64,000 nucleotides of DNA, from contig AGIQ01000005.1 of the NCBI GenBank assembly GCA_000230935.2, positions 248,001-312,000 on the forward strand, in the 5' to 3' direction. This DNA comes from Mycolicibacterium rhodesiae JS60 (GTDB taxonomy: Bacteria; Actinomycetota; Actinomycetes; Mycobacteriales; Mycobacteriaceae). The translations under genes and the position numbers were made by a program. Of this stretch, positions 1 through 8,717 are shown piece by piece. Position 1 is the stretch's first letter. The number at the start of each line of letters is the position of its first letter. Under the pieces are notes generated by a model that worked only from the letters and a program-made list of their open reading frames with translations, was not told the DNA's origin and made no database searches.

Positions 1-3000
1 TCGACGGCCGCTTCGCCGGGTTCGCAGACTTCCTCCTTCTCGACGGCGACCGTTATCGGCTGCGCGACACCAAGCTCGCCCGATCGGTGAAAGTGGAGGC
101 GCTGCTGCAGCTGGCCGCCTACGCCGAGACACTGGCGCGCGCGGGCATCGCCGTGCACGACAATGTGGAACTGGTGCTGGGCAACGGAACGACCCGGGCC
201 TACCGGGTCGACGAGCTGCTGCCGGTCTACCGGTCCCGCCGTGGCGAACTGCAGGATCTGCTGGATCGGCACCTCGCCGGCGACACCGCGGTCAGCTGGG
301 CTGACGAGAGTGTGCGCGCCTGTATGCGCTGCCCGGAGTGCGCGGCGCAGGTCCGCGAGACCGACGACCTGCTGTTGGTGGCGGGCATGCGCGTCAGCCA
401 GCGGGCCCGCCTGATCGACGCGGGCATCACCACGGTGGCCGAACTCGCCGAGCATGATGGCCCCGTCGCCGATATGCCGGCCCGCGTGGTCACGGCGCTG
501 CGCGGGCAGGCCCGGTTGCAGATCGCGCCGCGGGTGAACGGCAAGCCGCCCTTCGAGGTCGTCGACCCGCAGCCGCTGATGCTGTTGCCCGACCACGACA
601 AGGGTGATCTGTTCTTCGATTTCGAGGGTGACCCGCTGTGGACGGCCGACGGCACCGACTGGGGCCTGGAGTACATGTTCGGTGTACTCGGCGCGGGCGG
701 GGACTTCCGGCCGTTGTGGGCACACGACCGCCGCCAGGAACGCAAGGCGCTCAAGGGTTTTCTGGACATGGTCCGCAAGCGTCGCAAGCGGTATCCGAAG
801 ATGCACATCTACCATTACGCGGCGTATGAGAAGACGGCCCTGCTGCGGCTGGCCGGCCGATACGGCGAGGGCGAGAACGAGGTCGACGACCTGCTGCGCA
901 ACGGTGTACTGGTTGACCTGTATCCCTTTGTGCGCAAAAGCATTCGGGTCGGCACCGAGAACTACAGCCTCAAATCGCTCGAGCCGCTCTACATGGACGC
1001 CGAACTGCGCACCGGCGATGTCACCACCGCCACCGACTCGATCACGATGTACGCCCGGTATTGCGAGCTGCTGGCCGACGGCCGCGACGACGAAGCCGCG
1101 ACCGTACTCAAGGAGATCGAGGACTACAACCACTACGATTGCCGGTCCACCCGTAGACTTCGGGATTGGTTGCTGCAGCGGGCCTTTGAGGCAGGCGTTC
1201 CACCACTGGGCATGCAGCCTGTGCAGGACAGCGAACAACTCGACGTCGACGACGAGCTGGCGCGCACATTGGGCGGCTTCGCCGGGGATGACGTCACAGC
1301 GCGCAGTCCCGAGCAGCGCGCGGTCGCGATGATCGCGGCAGCCCGTGGGTATCACCGCCGCGAGGACAAGCCGTTCTGGTGGGGCCATTTCGACCGGCTC
1401 AACAGTCCGGTCGACGAATGGTCTGACACACCAGGCGTTTTCCTCGCCGATCGCGCGACCGTCGACACCGAATGGTGCGTGCCGCCGCGGGCCCGCAAAC
1501 AGCAGCGCCGGTTGCTGCTGACCGGATCGATCGCCGCCGGTGAGCTGGACAGCGAGATGTATGCGTTGTACCACCCGCCGACACCGGCCGGCCTGTCCGA
1601 CGACCCCGAACGCCGCGCCTACTCATCGGTGCAAGTCCTCGGTTGTGACGACCCGGCGGCTCCCACCGAGGTGCTCGTCATGGAACGAGAACCCAAGACC
1701 GGGGGGCCGTTCGATGCCATGCCGTTCGCGCTCACCCCCGGCCCGCCGTTTCCGACCAAGGCCCTTCGTGAGTCGATCGAAGCGACGGCGACGCAGATCG
1801 CGGCGGGCCTGCCCGCCCTGCCGTCGTCGGCCGTCGTCGACATCCTGCTGCGCCGCCCGCCGCGCACCGGTGGGCCGTTGCCGCGGACGGACGACTGCGT
1901 CGCGGACATCACCGCCGCACTGCTCGCACTCGATTCGTCGTATGTGGCGGTGCACGGCCCGCCCGGCACCGGCAAGACGCACACCGCCGCCCGTGTCATC
2001 GCCGCCCTGGTGAACCGGCACCACTGGCGGGTCGGCGTCGTCGCACAGTCACATGCCGTGGTGGAGAACCTGTTTCGCGACATCATCGGCGCCGGGGTGG
2101 ACCCGGCTCTGGTGGCCAAGAAGCCCAGCGGAACCGGACCGTGGACGGCTATCGACGAGAAGACCTATCCCACGTTCATCGCGGACCACGACGGCTGCGT
2201 GATCGGTGGCACGGCATGGGATTTCGCCAACCAGACTCGGGTGCCGCCGGGTTGCCTGGATCTGTTGGTGATCGAGGAGGCAGGCCAGTTCTGTCTGGCC
2301 AACACCATCGCCGTCGCACAGGCGGCCGCCAACCTGCTACTGCTCGGCGACCCGCAGCAGCTGCCCCAGGTCAGCCAGGGCACCCACCCCGAACCGGTCG
2401 ACGCCTCGGCGCTGGGCTGGCTGGTCGACGGGCAGCACACGCTGCCCGAAGAACTCGGCTACTTCTTGGACCGCTCCTATCGCATGCATCCCTCCGTGTG
2501 CGCCGCGGTGTCCCGGCTCTCCTACGACAATCGGCTGCATTCGGTCGAGGAACGCACGGCCGCCCGGCACCTGGCCGGATTCCGGCCGGGTGTGCAGGTG
2601 CTAGCAGTCGAGCACGACGGCAACTCGACCGACAGCCGCGAGGAAGCGGCGACGATCGTCGCCGCGATCACCGCGATGCTCGGCTCGGCCTGGACCGACG
2701 AGGACGGCACCCGTCCGTTGACGCCCCCCGACGTGTTGATCGTGACGCCGTACAACGCTCAGGTGGTGCTGTTACGCCGGCTGCTGGATGCGGCGGGCCT
2801 GTCCGAGGTGCAGGCCGGCACGGTCGACAAGTTCCAGGGCCGTCAGGCGCCGGTGGTGTTCATCTCGCTGGTGGCGTCGTCGATCGCCGAGGTGCCGCGT
2901 GGAATCTCGTTCCTGCTCAACCGCAATCGACTCAACGTGGCGGTGAGCCGGGCCAAATACGCGGCGGTGATCGTGCGTTCGTCGATGCTGACCGACTACC

Positions 3001-3068
3001 TGCCGTCGACGCCTGCGGGGTTGGTGGAGTTGGGGGCATTCCTGGCCATGTGTGGTAAACCCACTTAA
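1..3068 (+). CDS. TM0106-type RecB-like nuclease / SF1 helicase (5' end outside window)
   Basis: Open from base 3 to the TAA at 3066, and coding upstream of the first in-window GTG (87), so the N-terminus lies outside. A CxxCxxC cluster near position 300-345 resembles the C-terminal cysteines of Cas4/AddB-type Fe-S nucleases. A short helix-hairpin-helix-like stretch follows. Next comes an RNase H-like exonuclease domain (FFDFEGDP near 618, YNHYDC near 1128-1145). Last is a superfamily 1 helicase with Walker A GPPGTGKT near 1957, Walker B VIEEAGQF near 2272, and motif V/VI-like blocks (TVDKFQGRQ, NVAVSRAK) near the end. This matches the TM0106 family and Rv1251c by position. The role is inferred to be DNA processing or repair; the substrate is unknown. 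Its stop abuts the next ATG. Confidence 0.85.
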   Translation, partial: DGRFAGFADFLLLDGDRYRLRDTKLARSVKVEALLQLAAYAETLARAGIAVHDNVELVLGNGTTRAYRVDELLPVYRSRRGELQDLLDRHLAGDTAVSWADESVRACMRCPECAAQVRETDDLLLVAGMRVSQRARLIDAGITTVAELAEHDGPVADMPARVVTALRGQARLQIAPRVNGKPPFEVVDPQPLMLLPDHDKGDLFFDFEGDPLWTADGTDWGLEYMFGVLGAGGDFRPLWAHDRRQERKALKGFLDMVRKRRKRYPKMHIYHYAAYEKTALLRLAGRYGEGENEVDDLLRNGVLVDLYPFVRKSIRVGTENYSLKSLEPLYMDAELRTGDVTTATDSITMYARYCELLADGRDDEAATVLKEIEDYNHYDCRSTRRLRDWLLQRAFEAGVPPLGMQPVQDSEQLDVDDELARTLGGFAGDDVTARSPEQRAVAMIAAARGYHRREDKPFWWGHFDRLNSPVDEWSDTPGVFLADRATVDTEWCVPPRARKQQRRLLLTGSIAAGELDSEMYALYHPPTPAGLSDDPERRAYSSVQVLGCDDPAAPTEVLVMEREPKTGGPFDAMPFALTPGPPFPTKALRESIEATATQIAAGLPALPSSAVVDILLRRPPRTGGPLPRTDDCVADITAALLALDSSYVAVHGPPGTGKTHTAARVIAALVNRHHWRVGVVAQSHAVVENLFRDIIGAGVDPALVAKKPSGTGPWTAIDEKTYPTFIADHDGCVIGGTAWDFANQTRVPPGCLDLLVIEEAGQFCLANTIAVAQAAANLLLLGDPQQLPQVSQGTHPEPVDASALGWLVDGQHTLPEELGYFLDRSYRMHPSVCAAVSRLSYDNRLHSVEERTAARHLAGFRPGVQVLAVEHDGNSTDSREEAATIVAAITAMLGSAWTDEDGTRPLTPPDVLIVTPYNAQVVLLRRLLDAAGLSEVQAGTVDKFQGRQAPVVFISLVASSIAEVPRGISFLLNRNRLNVAVSRAKYAAVIVRSSMLTDYLPSTPAGLVELGAFLAMCGKPT

Positions 3069-4421
3069 ATGAGTTCATCGCTGCCCGAACGACTCCAGGC
3101 CATCGTGGGGGCCGCGCACGTCGTCACCGACGCCGACGTCCTGGCCGGCCGCAGCGTGGACCACACCGGGCGCTACCGCGGGAAGGCCAGCGCGCTGGTG
3201 CGTCCCGGCACGGCCGGCGAGGTCGCAGCCGTGCTTCGGGAATGCCGGGAGGCCGGCGTGTCGGTGACGGTGCAGGGCGGGCGCACCTCACTGGTGGCCG
3301 GCACCGTCCCCGAGCACGACGACGTGCTGCTGTCCACCGAACGCCTGACCGAGATCGGTGAAGTCGACGTCGTCGAACGCCGGATCAGGGTGGGGGCCGG
3401 CGTAACCGCGGCGGCCGTACAGCGGGCCGCGTCCGCGGCTGGGCTGCTGTTCGGAGTCGACCTCGCCGCCCGCGATTCGGCCACTGCCGGGGGGATGGCG
3501 TCGACCAACGCGGGCGGTCTACGCACCGTGCGCTACGGCAACATGGGCGAGCAGGTGATCGGCCTGGACGTCGCGCTGCCCGACGGCTCAATAGTGCACC
3601 GGCACAGTCAGGTGCGCGCCGACAACACCGGATACGACTTGGCGTCGCTGTTCGTCGGCGCCGAAGGCACGTTGGGAGTGATCACCGGCTTGGATCTGCG
3701 GCTGCATCCGGTGCCCGCGCATCGGGTGACGGCGGTGTGCGGGTTCGTCGAGCTGGATGCGCTGATCGCGACGGGAAGGGCATTGCGCGACACCGAATCC
3801 ATTGCCGCCCTTGAGCTCATCGACGGGCGGTCGGCGAAGCTGGCCGCGGAGCACTTCGACGTGCCGGTGCCGACGGCCGGTGACTGGCTGCTGCTGATCG
3901 AGCTGGCCGGCGAGACCGATCTGACCGAGCGGCTCGCCGACGCGCTGGAGGACGCCGAGTTGTGCGGCGAGCCGGCGGTGGGCATGGATACGGCAGCCCA
4001 GCAGCGCCTCTGGCAGGTGCGCGAGTCGACCGCCGAGGTGGTCGGGCTGTTCGGTCCGCCGCTGAAATTCGATGTGTCCCTGCCATTGTCGGCGATTCCG
4101 TCGTTTGCAGCGGACTCCGCCGCACTGGTCGCCGAGCAAGCTCCCGATGCCATCCCGGTGCTGTTCGGACACATCGGCGAGGGCAATCTGCACCTCAACG
4201 TGCTGCGCTGCGGCGCCGAGCAGGAGGCGAATCTGTATGCGGCAATGATGAAACTCATTGCCGCCCATGGCGGGAACGTCAGCTCGGAGCACGGCGTCGG
4301 CAGTCGCAAGCGGCATTACCTCGGCATGGCCCGCTCGGATGCGGACATCGCCGCGATGCGCACCATCAAGGCCGCCTTCGACCCGACGGGCTATCTGAAT
4401 CCTGCGGTGCTGTTCGACTGA
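3069..4421 (+). CDS. FAD-linked oxidase, glycolate/D-lactate dehydrogenase family
   Basis: 450 residues. The N-terminal half is a FAD_binding_4 (PCMH) domain with the FAD-contact block TVQGGRTSLVAGT near residues 60-75 and a second at SATAGGMASTNAGG near 140. The C-terminal half has the GlcD/DLD signatures HIGEGNLHLNVL and SSEHGVGSRK near residues 365-415. Such proteins oxidise 2-hydroxy acids (glycolate, D-lactate, D-2-hydroxyglutarate) to 2-keto acids and pass electrons to FAD. The ATG follows the stop of the upstream helicase without a gap, so the two are probably co-transcribed. It corresponds to Rv1257c by similarity. The exact substrate cannot be read from sequence. Confidence 0.88.
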   Translation: MSSSLPERLQAIVGAAHVVTDADVLAGRSVDHTGRYRGKASALVRPGTAGEVAAVLRECREAGVSVTVQGGRTSLVAGTVPEHDDVLLSTERLTEIGEVDVVERRIRVGAGVTAAAVQRAASAAGLLFGVDLAARDSATAGGMASTNAGGLRTVRYGNMGEQVIGLDVALPDGSIVHRHSQVRADNTGYDLASLFVGAEGTLGVITGLDLRLHPVPAHRVTAVCGFVELDALIATGRALRDTESIAALELIDGRSAKLAAEHFDVPVPTAGDWLLLIELAGETDLTERLADALEDAELCGEPAVGMDTAAQQRLWQVRESTAEVVGLFGPPLKFDVSLPLSAIPSFAADSAALVAEQAPDAIPVLFGHIGEGNLHLNVLRCGAEQEANLYAAMMKLIAAHGGNVSSEHGVGSRKRHYLGMARSDADIAAMRTIKAAFDPTGYLNPAVLFD

Positions 4422-4493
4422 GCCTCAGCGCTCGAAAGTAATGTCATGGCGGGAAAACTCGGCTTCTGGCGCCATGGCGTTACACTCGGCGAC

Positions 4494-5312
4494 CTAGGCC
4501 CGCGGCGGCCGCGGCCGCACCAGCACCGACTGCTGGATCACACCGATCGCGCCGTCGTCGTCGAACAGTGTGCCGACCGTCGTCCCCACGCCGTCAGGCC
4601 CGTACATCGTCTCGGCGCGTACACCGATCCACTCCCCCTTGGGAACTCGGTGCACGTGCACCGCCAGGTCGGTGTTGAGGAACGTGTACTTGGTGATGTC
4701 GACCTTGCTGCCGATCCCGTTGGCGTCGTCGGCGACGGCGAACAGCCGCTCCAGCGGCGTCATCTCCTCACCCTGCACCAGGTCGACCATCGGCCGCAGC
4801 CACGACTCCCCCGGACCCGGCGCGAGCGGCTTGGTGAGCCACAGCCACTCCAGGCTGTGCACGTAATTCCGGTCGAAGTTGTCGGCCAGGTTGCGGTTCA
4901 CGCCGTCCGCACGCGGGCGCAACGGCTCCACCGGCGCCGACAGCAACGCCTCGGTGTCCAGCGTCAGCATCCGCCAGCCACTCGCCCGCGCAACCGGACG
5001 CGGCTGCCCGTCCGGACCCATGCCCAGCATCTGCGCGGACACCAATTCGATTTGCTTGCCGCCCCGCTCCAGCGTCGCAGTGACCCACAGGTCCCCTTCG
5101 GCCGGCACCGGGCCGAGCAGATCGACCACCACCCGGCTCAGCCGGGTGTCGGCACGCTGCTCGCAGCGCTCGAGCGCGCGGACCAACAGCGCCGACACCG
5201 GACCCGCATGCTGGATGTGCGACGTCCACGTGCTGCGAACCAGGTCGGTGGCCCGAAACTTCTCTCCGCAGGGATCGTCCGGGGCGACGAGTTCGTAATA
5301 GCTGTCGGTCAT
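4494..5312 (-). CDS. acyl-CoA thioesterase-like (TesB-type double hotdog) protein
   Basis: 272 residues from the ATG at 5312. The start follows the upstream lactonase stop by two bases (TGAGCATG), which implies translational coupling; a longer upstream reading would overlap that gene. The N-terminal stretch with RSTWTSHIQHAGPVSALLVRALER and the central ARASGWRML resemble the mycobacterial thioesterase-family proteins built from two hotdog folds. The C-terminal stretch YTFLNTDLAVHVHR plus WIGVRAETMYGPDGVGTT is the second fold, including the conserved Asn-Thr-Asp. Expected to hydrolyse a CoA thioester in the cytoplasm. It is the distal gene of a two-gene unit with the SMP-30 lactonase. Confidence 0.75.
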   Translation of the reverse strand: MTDSYYELVAPDDPCGEKFRATDLVRSTWTSHIQHAGPVSALLVRALERCEQRADTRLSRVVVDLLGPVPAEGDLWVTATLERGGKQIELVSAQMLGMGPDGQPRPVARASGWRMLTLDTEALLSAPVEPLRPRADGVNRNLADNFDRNYVHSLEWLWLTKPLAPGPGESWLRPMVDLVQGEEMTPLERLFAVADDANGIGSKVDITKYTFLNTDLAVHVHRVPKGEWIGVRAETMYGPDGVGTTVGTLFDDDGAIGVIQQSVLVRPRPPRA

Positions 5313-5314
5313 GC

Positions 5315-6163
5315 TCACCTTTCGATGGACGGAAAGCCGGCGCCCGGGATTTCGACGTGGGCGGTTTCGACGCACGAGGTCCGGGTGCCGATCAACCGCT
5401 GTGGGTACGCGTCGGACGTGGAGACCAGGAACAAGGTGCGCCGGTCCGGCCCGCCGAGCATGCACGCGATGGCCGCCCGGTCGCCGATGTCGATCCGGTC
5501 GGTGACCTCGCCGCCGGCCACGACGCGTTCGAACTGATGCGCCAGCGTCATCGCCGTCCACACCCCGCCCGCGTCGTCCAGCGCGATCCCGTCCGGTGGG
5601 CCGTCGAGTCCGTCGGCGAATACGCGGCGCCCGGACAACCCGCCTGCGGTGTCGATGTCGTAGGCGGTCAGCCGCCGCCCGATCGACTCGGCGACGATCA
5701 GGGTTCCGCCGTCCGGCGTGATCGCCATGCCGTTGGGAAAGTCGAGATCCTGCGCCACCACGGTGACCGCGCCGTCGAGATCGAGGCGGAAGATGATGCC
5801 ACCCGCGCGGGCCTGCGAACCGATGTAGGCGCGGCCCGCGGCGTCGACCACCATGTCGCCGAGGCCGGCCGGTGCGGTCCCGGACAGGTCGGCGATCTCG
5901 GTGACCGCGTCACCGTCGTAGCGCAGCACGACCCGGCGTTCGGTCGAGGCGATCAGCAGCGTGCCGTCGGGACGGAAACCGAGGCCCGCCGGTGCGTGCC
6001 CGGGCAGGTCCAACGTCGTGACCGACCCGTCGTAGGTGATGGTGTGCACCGCCTCGCCAAGCATGTCCGACACCCACAACAGGCCTTCGAACCAGCGCGG
6101 CCCTTCGCCGAAGCAGAAGCCGCCGGCCAGCGGTGTACGCGCCGGAGCGCCGACTGTCCTCAT
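5315..6163 (-). CDS. SMP-30/gluconolactonase family protein
   Basis: 282 residues, ATG at 6163 with an AAAGG ribosome site upstream. This is a six-bladed beta-propeller of the SMP-30/LRE family: GEGPRW near residue 20 carries the metal-binding Glu, and PNGMAITPDG plus DGPPDGIALDDAGGVW supply the other conserved Asn/Asp ligands. The family hydrolyses sugar lactones, and other lactones, with a divalent metal. It is divergent from the dehydrogenase-aldolase operon starting at 6266, with a 102-bp shared regulatory gap. In context it could open a lactone made by the neighbouring Baeyer-Villiger-type enzyme, but that link is inference. Confidence 0.83.
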   Translation of the reverse strand: MRTVGAPARTPLAGGFCFGEGPRWFEGLLWVSDMLGEAVHTITYDGSVTTLDLPGHAPAGLGFRPDGTLLIASTERRVVLRYDGDAVTEIADLSGTAPAGLGDMVVDAAGRAYIGSQARAGGIIFRLDLDGAVTVVAQDLDFPNGMAITPDGGTLIVAESIGRRLTAYDIDTAGGLSGRRVFADGLDGPPDGIALDDAGGVWTAMTLAHQFERVVAGGEVTDRIDIGDRAAIACMLGGPDRRTLFLVSTSDAYPQRLIGTRTSCVETAHVEIPGAGFPSIER

Positions 6164-6188
6164 ACCGTGCCTTTACCCATCGCCATAC

Positions 6189-6217
6189 TTTACAAAAGTG
6201 CTCACAAGTGTCACGCT
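6189..6217 (+). promoter_or_regulatory. candidate promoter of the dehydrogenase-aldolase operon
   Basis: TTTACA at 6189-6194, a 14-base gap, then TGTCACGCT at 6209-6217. Read as a promoter this is a -35 (TTTACA), a 17-bp spacer and an extended -10 (TGT-CACGCT), predicting a start near 6224 and a leader of about 41 nt before the GTG at 6266. The same 15 bases at the same spacing recur at 11109-11137. Confidence 0.45.
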
Positions 6218-6265
6218 CCGTAGGTGCCACTGTCAACGACCCACGCGATATCGGAGGCCTAGCCC

Positions 6266-7237
6266 GTGTGGTGTTATCGGCTCGTCGCGCCGTACACGTT
6301 CGAACGGGTCACAGTGCCCGAACCGACGTCCGACCGACTCCGTGACGGGCAGGTGCTGCTGAAGTTCCTCGCCGCGGGCATCTGCGGCAGCGACATCCCC
6401 GGCTTCAAGGGCGTACAGGGGCGACTGCCCGGCGACACCGGAGCACTGGCCGCCGAGATGGCGGGCTTCCCGGTCCACGAGATCGTCGGAGAAGTGCTGG
6501 CCAGCGCCCACCCTGACCACTGCCCGGGCGATCGCGTCGTCGGCTGGGCCTCCGGCTTCGACGGACTGATGGAGTACGTGGTCTCCGACGGCAACGGGCT
6601 GGCGCCCTACGACCCCGCACTGAGCCCCGCCGAGGCAGTCGGTCTGCAGCCGCTGGCCTGCATTCTCTATGCGGTCGAACAGCTTCCGCCGCTCGCCGGC
6701 AAGCGGGTGGCGGTGATCGGTCAAGGCTCGATCGGGCTGCTGTTCTCCTACGTGGCGAAAGCCGCAGGGGCCCAACAGGTGACCGGTGTCGATCCGATTT
6801 ACCGCGACGACATCGGCGCGAAGTTCGGCGTCGACACCGTCGTGCGGGCCACCAGCGATCGCTGGGTGGCTCACCTGGCACCGCACGACAAGCCCGATGT
6901 GGTCATCGAAGCGGTCGGTCACCAGATCGCCACGCTCAACAACGCGGTCGAGGCAACCGGCTTCGGCGGCACGGTGTTCTACTTCGGCGTACCCGACGAC
7001 GACAGCTACCCGATCAGCATGCGCACCATGTTGCGCAACAACCTCACGCTGAAATCCGGTGTGACACTCGAGCGTCGGCGAGTGCTCGACGCCGCCGACG
7101 CGTTCGCCCGTGAGCATCCCGATCTGCTGGGCATGTACGTCACGCATACCTTCGGCATCAACGACGTGCAGGACGCCTTCGAGTTCGCCTGCCGCCCAAC
7201 CCCCGGCCGGGTCAAGATCTCCATCGTGGCGTCATGA
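6266..7237 (+). CDS. zinc-type medium-chain alcohol dehydrogenase
   Basis: 323 residues from a GTG at 6266, placed by GGAGG at 6253-6257. The GroES-like N-terminal domain has the catalytic zinc Cys in GICGSDIPG (residue about 36) and the His in PVHEIVGEV. The Rossmann domain has VAVIGQGSIGLLFSYVAKAAGA. The four-Cys structural-zinc loop of long alcohol dehydrogenases is absent, giving a short version related to threonine or sorbitol dehydrogenase-like enzymes. It heads a run of overlapping genes: the next gene starts inside its stop (ATGA at 7234). Probably oxidises a secondary alcohol or sugar-like polyol with NAD(P); the substrate is unknown. Confidence 0.82.
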   Translation: MWCYRLVAPYTFERVTVPEPTSDRLRDGQVLLKFLAAGICGSDIPGFKGVQGRLPGDTGALAAEMAGFPVHEIVGEVLASAHPDHCPGDRVVGWASGFDGLMEYVVSDGNGLAPYDPALSPAEAVGLQPLACILYAVEQLPPLAGKRVAVIGQGSIGLLFSYVAKAAGAQQVTGVDPIYRDDIGAKFGVDTVVRATSDRWVAHLAPHDKPDVVIEAVGHQIATLNNAVEATGFGGTVFYFGVPDDDSYPISMRTMLRNNLTLKSGVTLERRRVLDAADAFAREHPDLLGMYVTHTFGINDVQDAFEFACRPTPGRVKISIVAS

Positions 7238-7989
7238 CCGCGAGCAGGCTTCAGCAGGCACTGGCCGACAAGGCGCAGGTATGGGGTGGCTGGATCACCG
7301 GCCCGACCTTCGCCGGACCCGACGAATTCGCGCGCGCCGGTTACGACTACGTCGGCTTCGACATCCAGCACGGCTATCTCGACGACGCCGACGTGGCGCA
7401 GATCCTGCGCCGCATCGAACACGTGCCGATCGCGACCGCGGTCCGGGTTCCGACGGCCGCATCCGCGCCGATCGGGCGCGTGCTCGACGCGGGCGCCGAC
7501 GCGATCATCGTCGCGATGATCGACCGCCCCGAGCAGGCTGCCGAAGCGGTGGCCGCCACCCGGTTCACACCCGAAGGGATCCGCAGCTTCGGCCCGCTGC
7601 GCGCCAGCCTGGGTGCCGACCCCGCCGTGCTGGCAGGCCGGGTCAGCGTGTTCGCGATGATCGAGACGGCGGCTGGGCTGGACGCGGTCGACGAGATCTG
7701 TTCGGTGCCGGGTCTGGCCGGCGTCTACGTCGGCCCGGCGGATCTGGCGATCTCGCTGGGCGTCGGCATCGTCAAGGCGACCAGCAACCCAGCAGTCCGC
7801 GACGCGCTCGTTCGCGTCCAGCGGGCCGCCGCCGCGGCCGGCATTGTGGCAGGTATCCACGCCGGTGACGGCATGACAGGAAAGGATCTGGCCGCGTTGG
7901 GCTTTCAGCTGATCACCCTCGCCCCGGAGTCGGGCGCGCTGCGACGCGGTGCGATGGCGCATCTTGCAGAGGCCGAGGGCCGGGCATGA
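7234..7989 (+). CDS. HpcH/HpaI family aldolase
   Basis: 251 residues, ATG overlapping the previous stop by four bases. This is a class II pyruvate aldolase TIM barrel: WGGWITGPTF near the start, DYVGFDIQHGYLD (residues about 38-50), the metal ligand in MIETAAGLDAVDEI (about 148), and VYVGPADLAISLG (about 167-180). Family members cleave 2-keto-3-deoxy sugar acids or 4-hydroxy-2-ketoacids to pyruvate and an aldehyde. Placed between two dehydrogenases, it likely performs the carbon-carbon cleavage of the cluster. The aldehyde product cannot be predicted. Confidence 0.86.
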   Translation: MTASRLQQALADKAQVWGGWITGPTFAGPDEFARAGYDYVGFDIQHGYLDDADVAQILRRIEHVPIATAVRVPTAASAPIGRVLDAGADAIIVAMIDRPEQAAEAVAATRFTPEGIRSFGPLRASLGADPAVLAGRVSVFAMIETAAGLDAVDEICSVPGLAGVYVGPADLAISLGVGIVKATSNPAVRDALVRVQRAAAAAGIVAGIHAGDGMTGKDLAALGFQLITLAPESGALRRGAMAHLAEAEGRA

Positions 7990-8717
7990 GTGAACTCAAG
8001 GTCGCGCTGGTCACCGGCGCGGCACGCGGTCAGGGCGCGGCGCTGGTGAAGCGGTTGCGCGCCGACGGATTCAAGGTCGCCGCTGCCGACCTGCGCATCG
8101 AGGAACTGCGCACGGCAGTCAGCGCGCTCGACGACGACGGCGTGATCGCCGTCGAGCTGGACGTCACCTCCGAGGAGCTGTGGTCCGCCGCGGTGAGCGA
8201 GGTCGTCGAACACTTCGGCGGGTTGAGCACGCTGGTGAACAACGCGGGCGTGCTGCACCGCGCCCCGCTGTCCGAGGAGACCGCACACGGATTCGAAAGT
8301 AGTTGGCGGTTCAATACTTTGGGGCCGTTCCTGGGTATCCGGGCGTCGCTGGAGCACCTGCGCCGCGCTGAGGGTGCCGCGATCGTCAACACCTGCAGCA
8401 CCGGGGCCATTCGGCCGTTCCCGTTCCACGCGGCGTACGGCTCGTCGAAGTGGGCACTGCGCGGCCTGACCCAGATCGCCGCGGCCGAGTTGGCGAGTGA
8501 CGGTATCCGGGTCAATGCGGTGTTCCCCGGACCGATCGACACCCCGATGCTCGACGACACCGCGCGGCAGCGGCTGATCGAGCGGTCCTACAGCGGACGG
8601 CTCGGCCAGCCGATGGAGGTCGCCGACGCGGTGGCCTTCCTGGTGTCCGAGCGCGCGTCGTTCATCACCGGAAGTGAGCTCGTCGTCGATGGTGGGCAAT
8701 GCCTGCGGATCGGCTGA
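7986..8717 (+). CDS. short-chain dehydrogenase/reductase
   Basis: 243 residues; its ATG overlaps the aldolase stop (ATGA). Classical SDR: the nucleotide-binding TGAARGQGAAL (residues about 10-20), NNAG at about 86-89, the catalytic Ser in NTCSTGAIRPF (about 137), and YGSSK giving Tyr-x-x-x-Lys (about 150-154). The C-terminus FITGSELVVDGGQCL is typical of full-length members, so the gene is intact. The next gene starts 19 bases before this stop, so translation is coupled. An NAD(P)-dependent oxidation in the same catabolic route is likely. Confidence 0.86.
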   Translation: MSELKVALVTGAARGQGAALVKRLRADGFKVAAADLRIEELRTAVSALDDDGVIAVELDVTSEELWSAAVSEVVEHFGGLSTLVNNAGVLHRAPLSEETAHGFESSWRFNTLGPFLGIRASLEHLRRAEGAAIVNTCSTGAIRPFPFHAAYGSSKWALRGLTQIAAAELASDGIRVNAVFPGPIDTPMLDDTARQRLIERSYSGRLGQPMEVADAVAFLVSERASFITGSELVVDGGQCLRIG

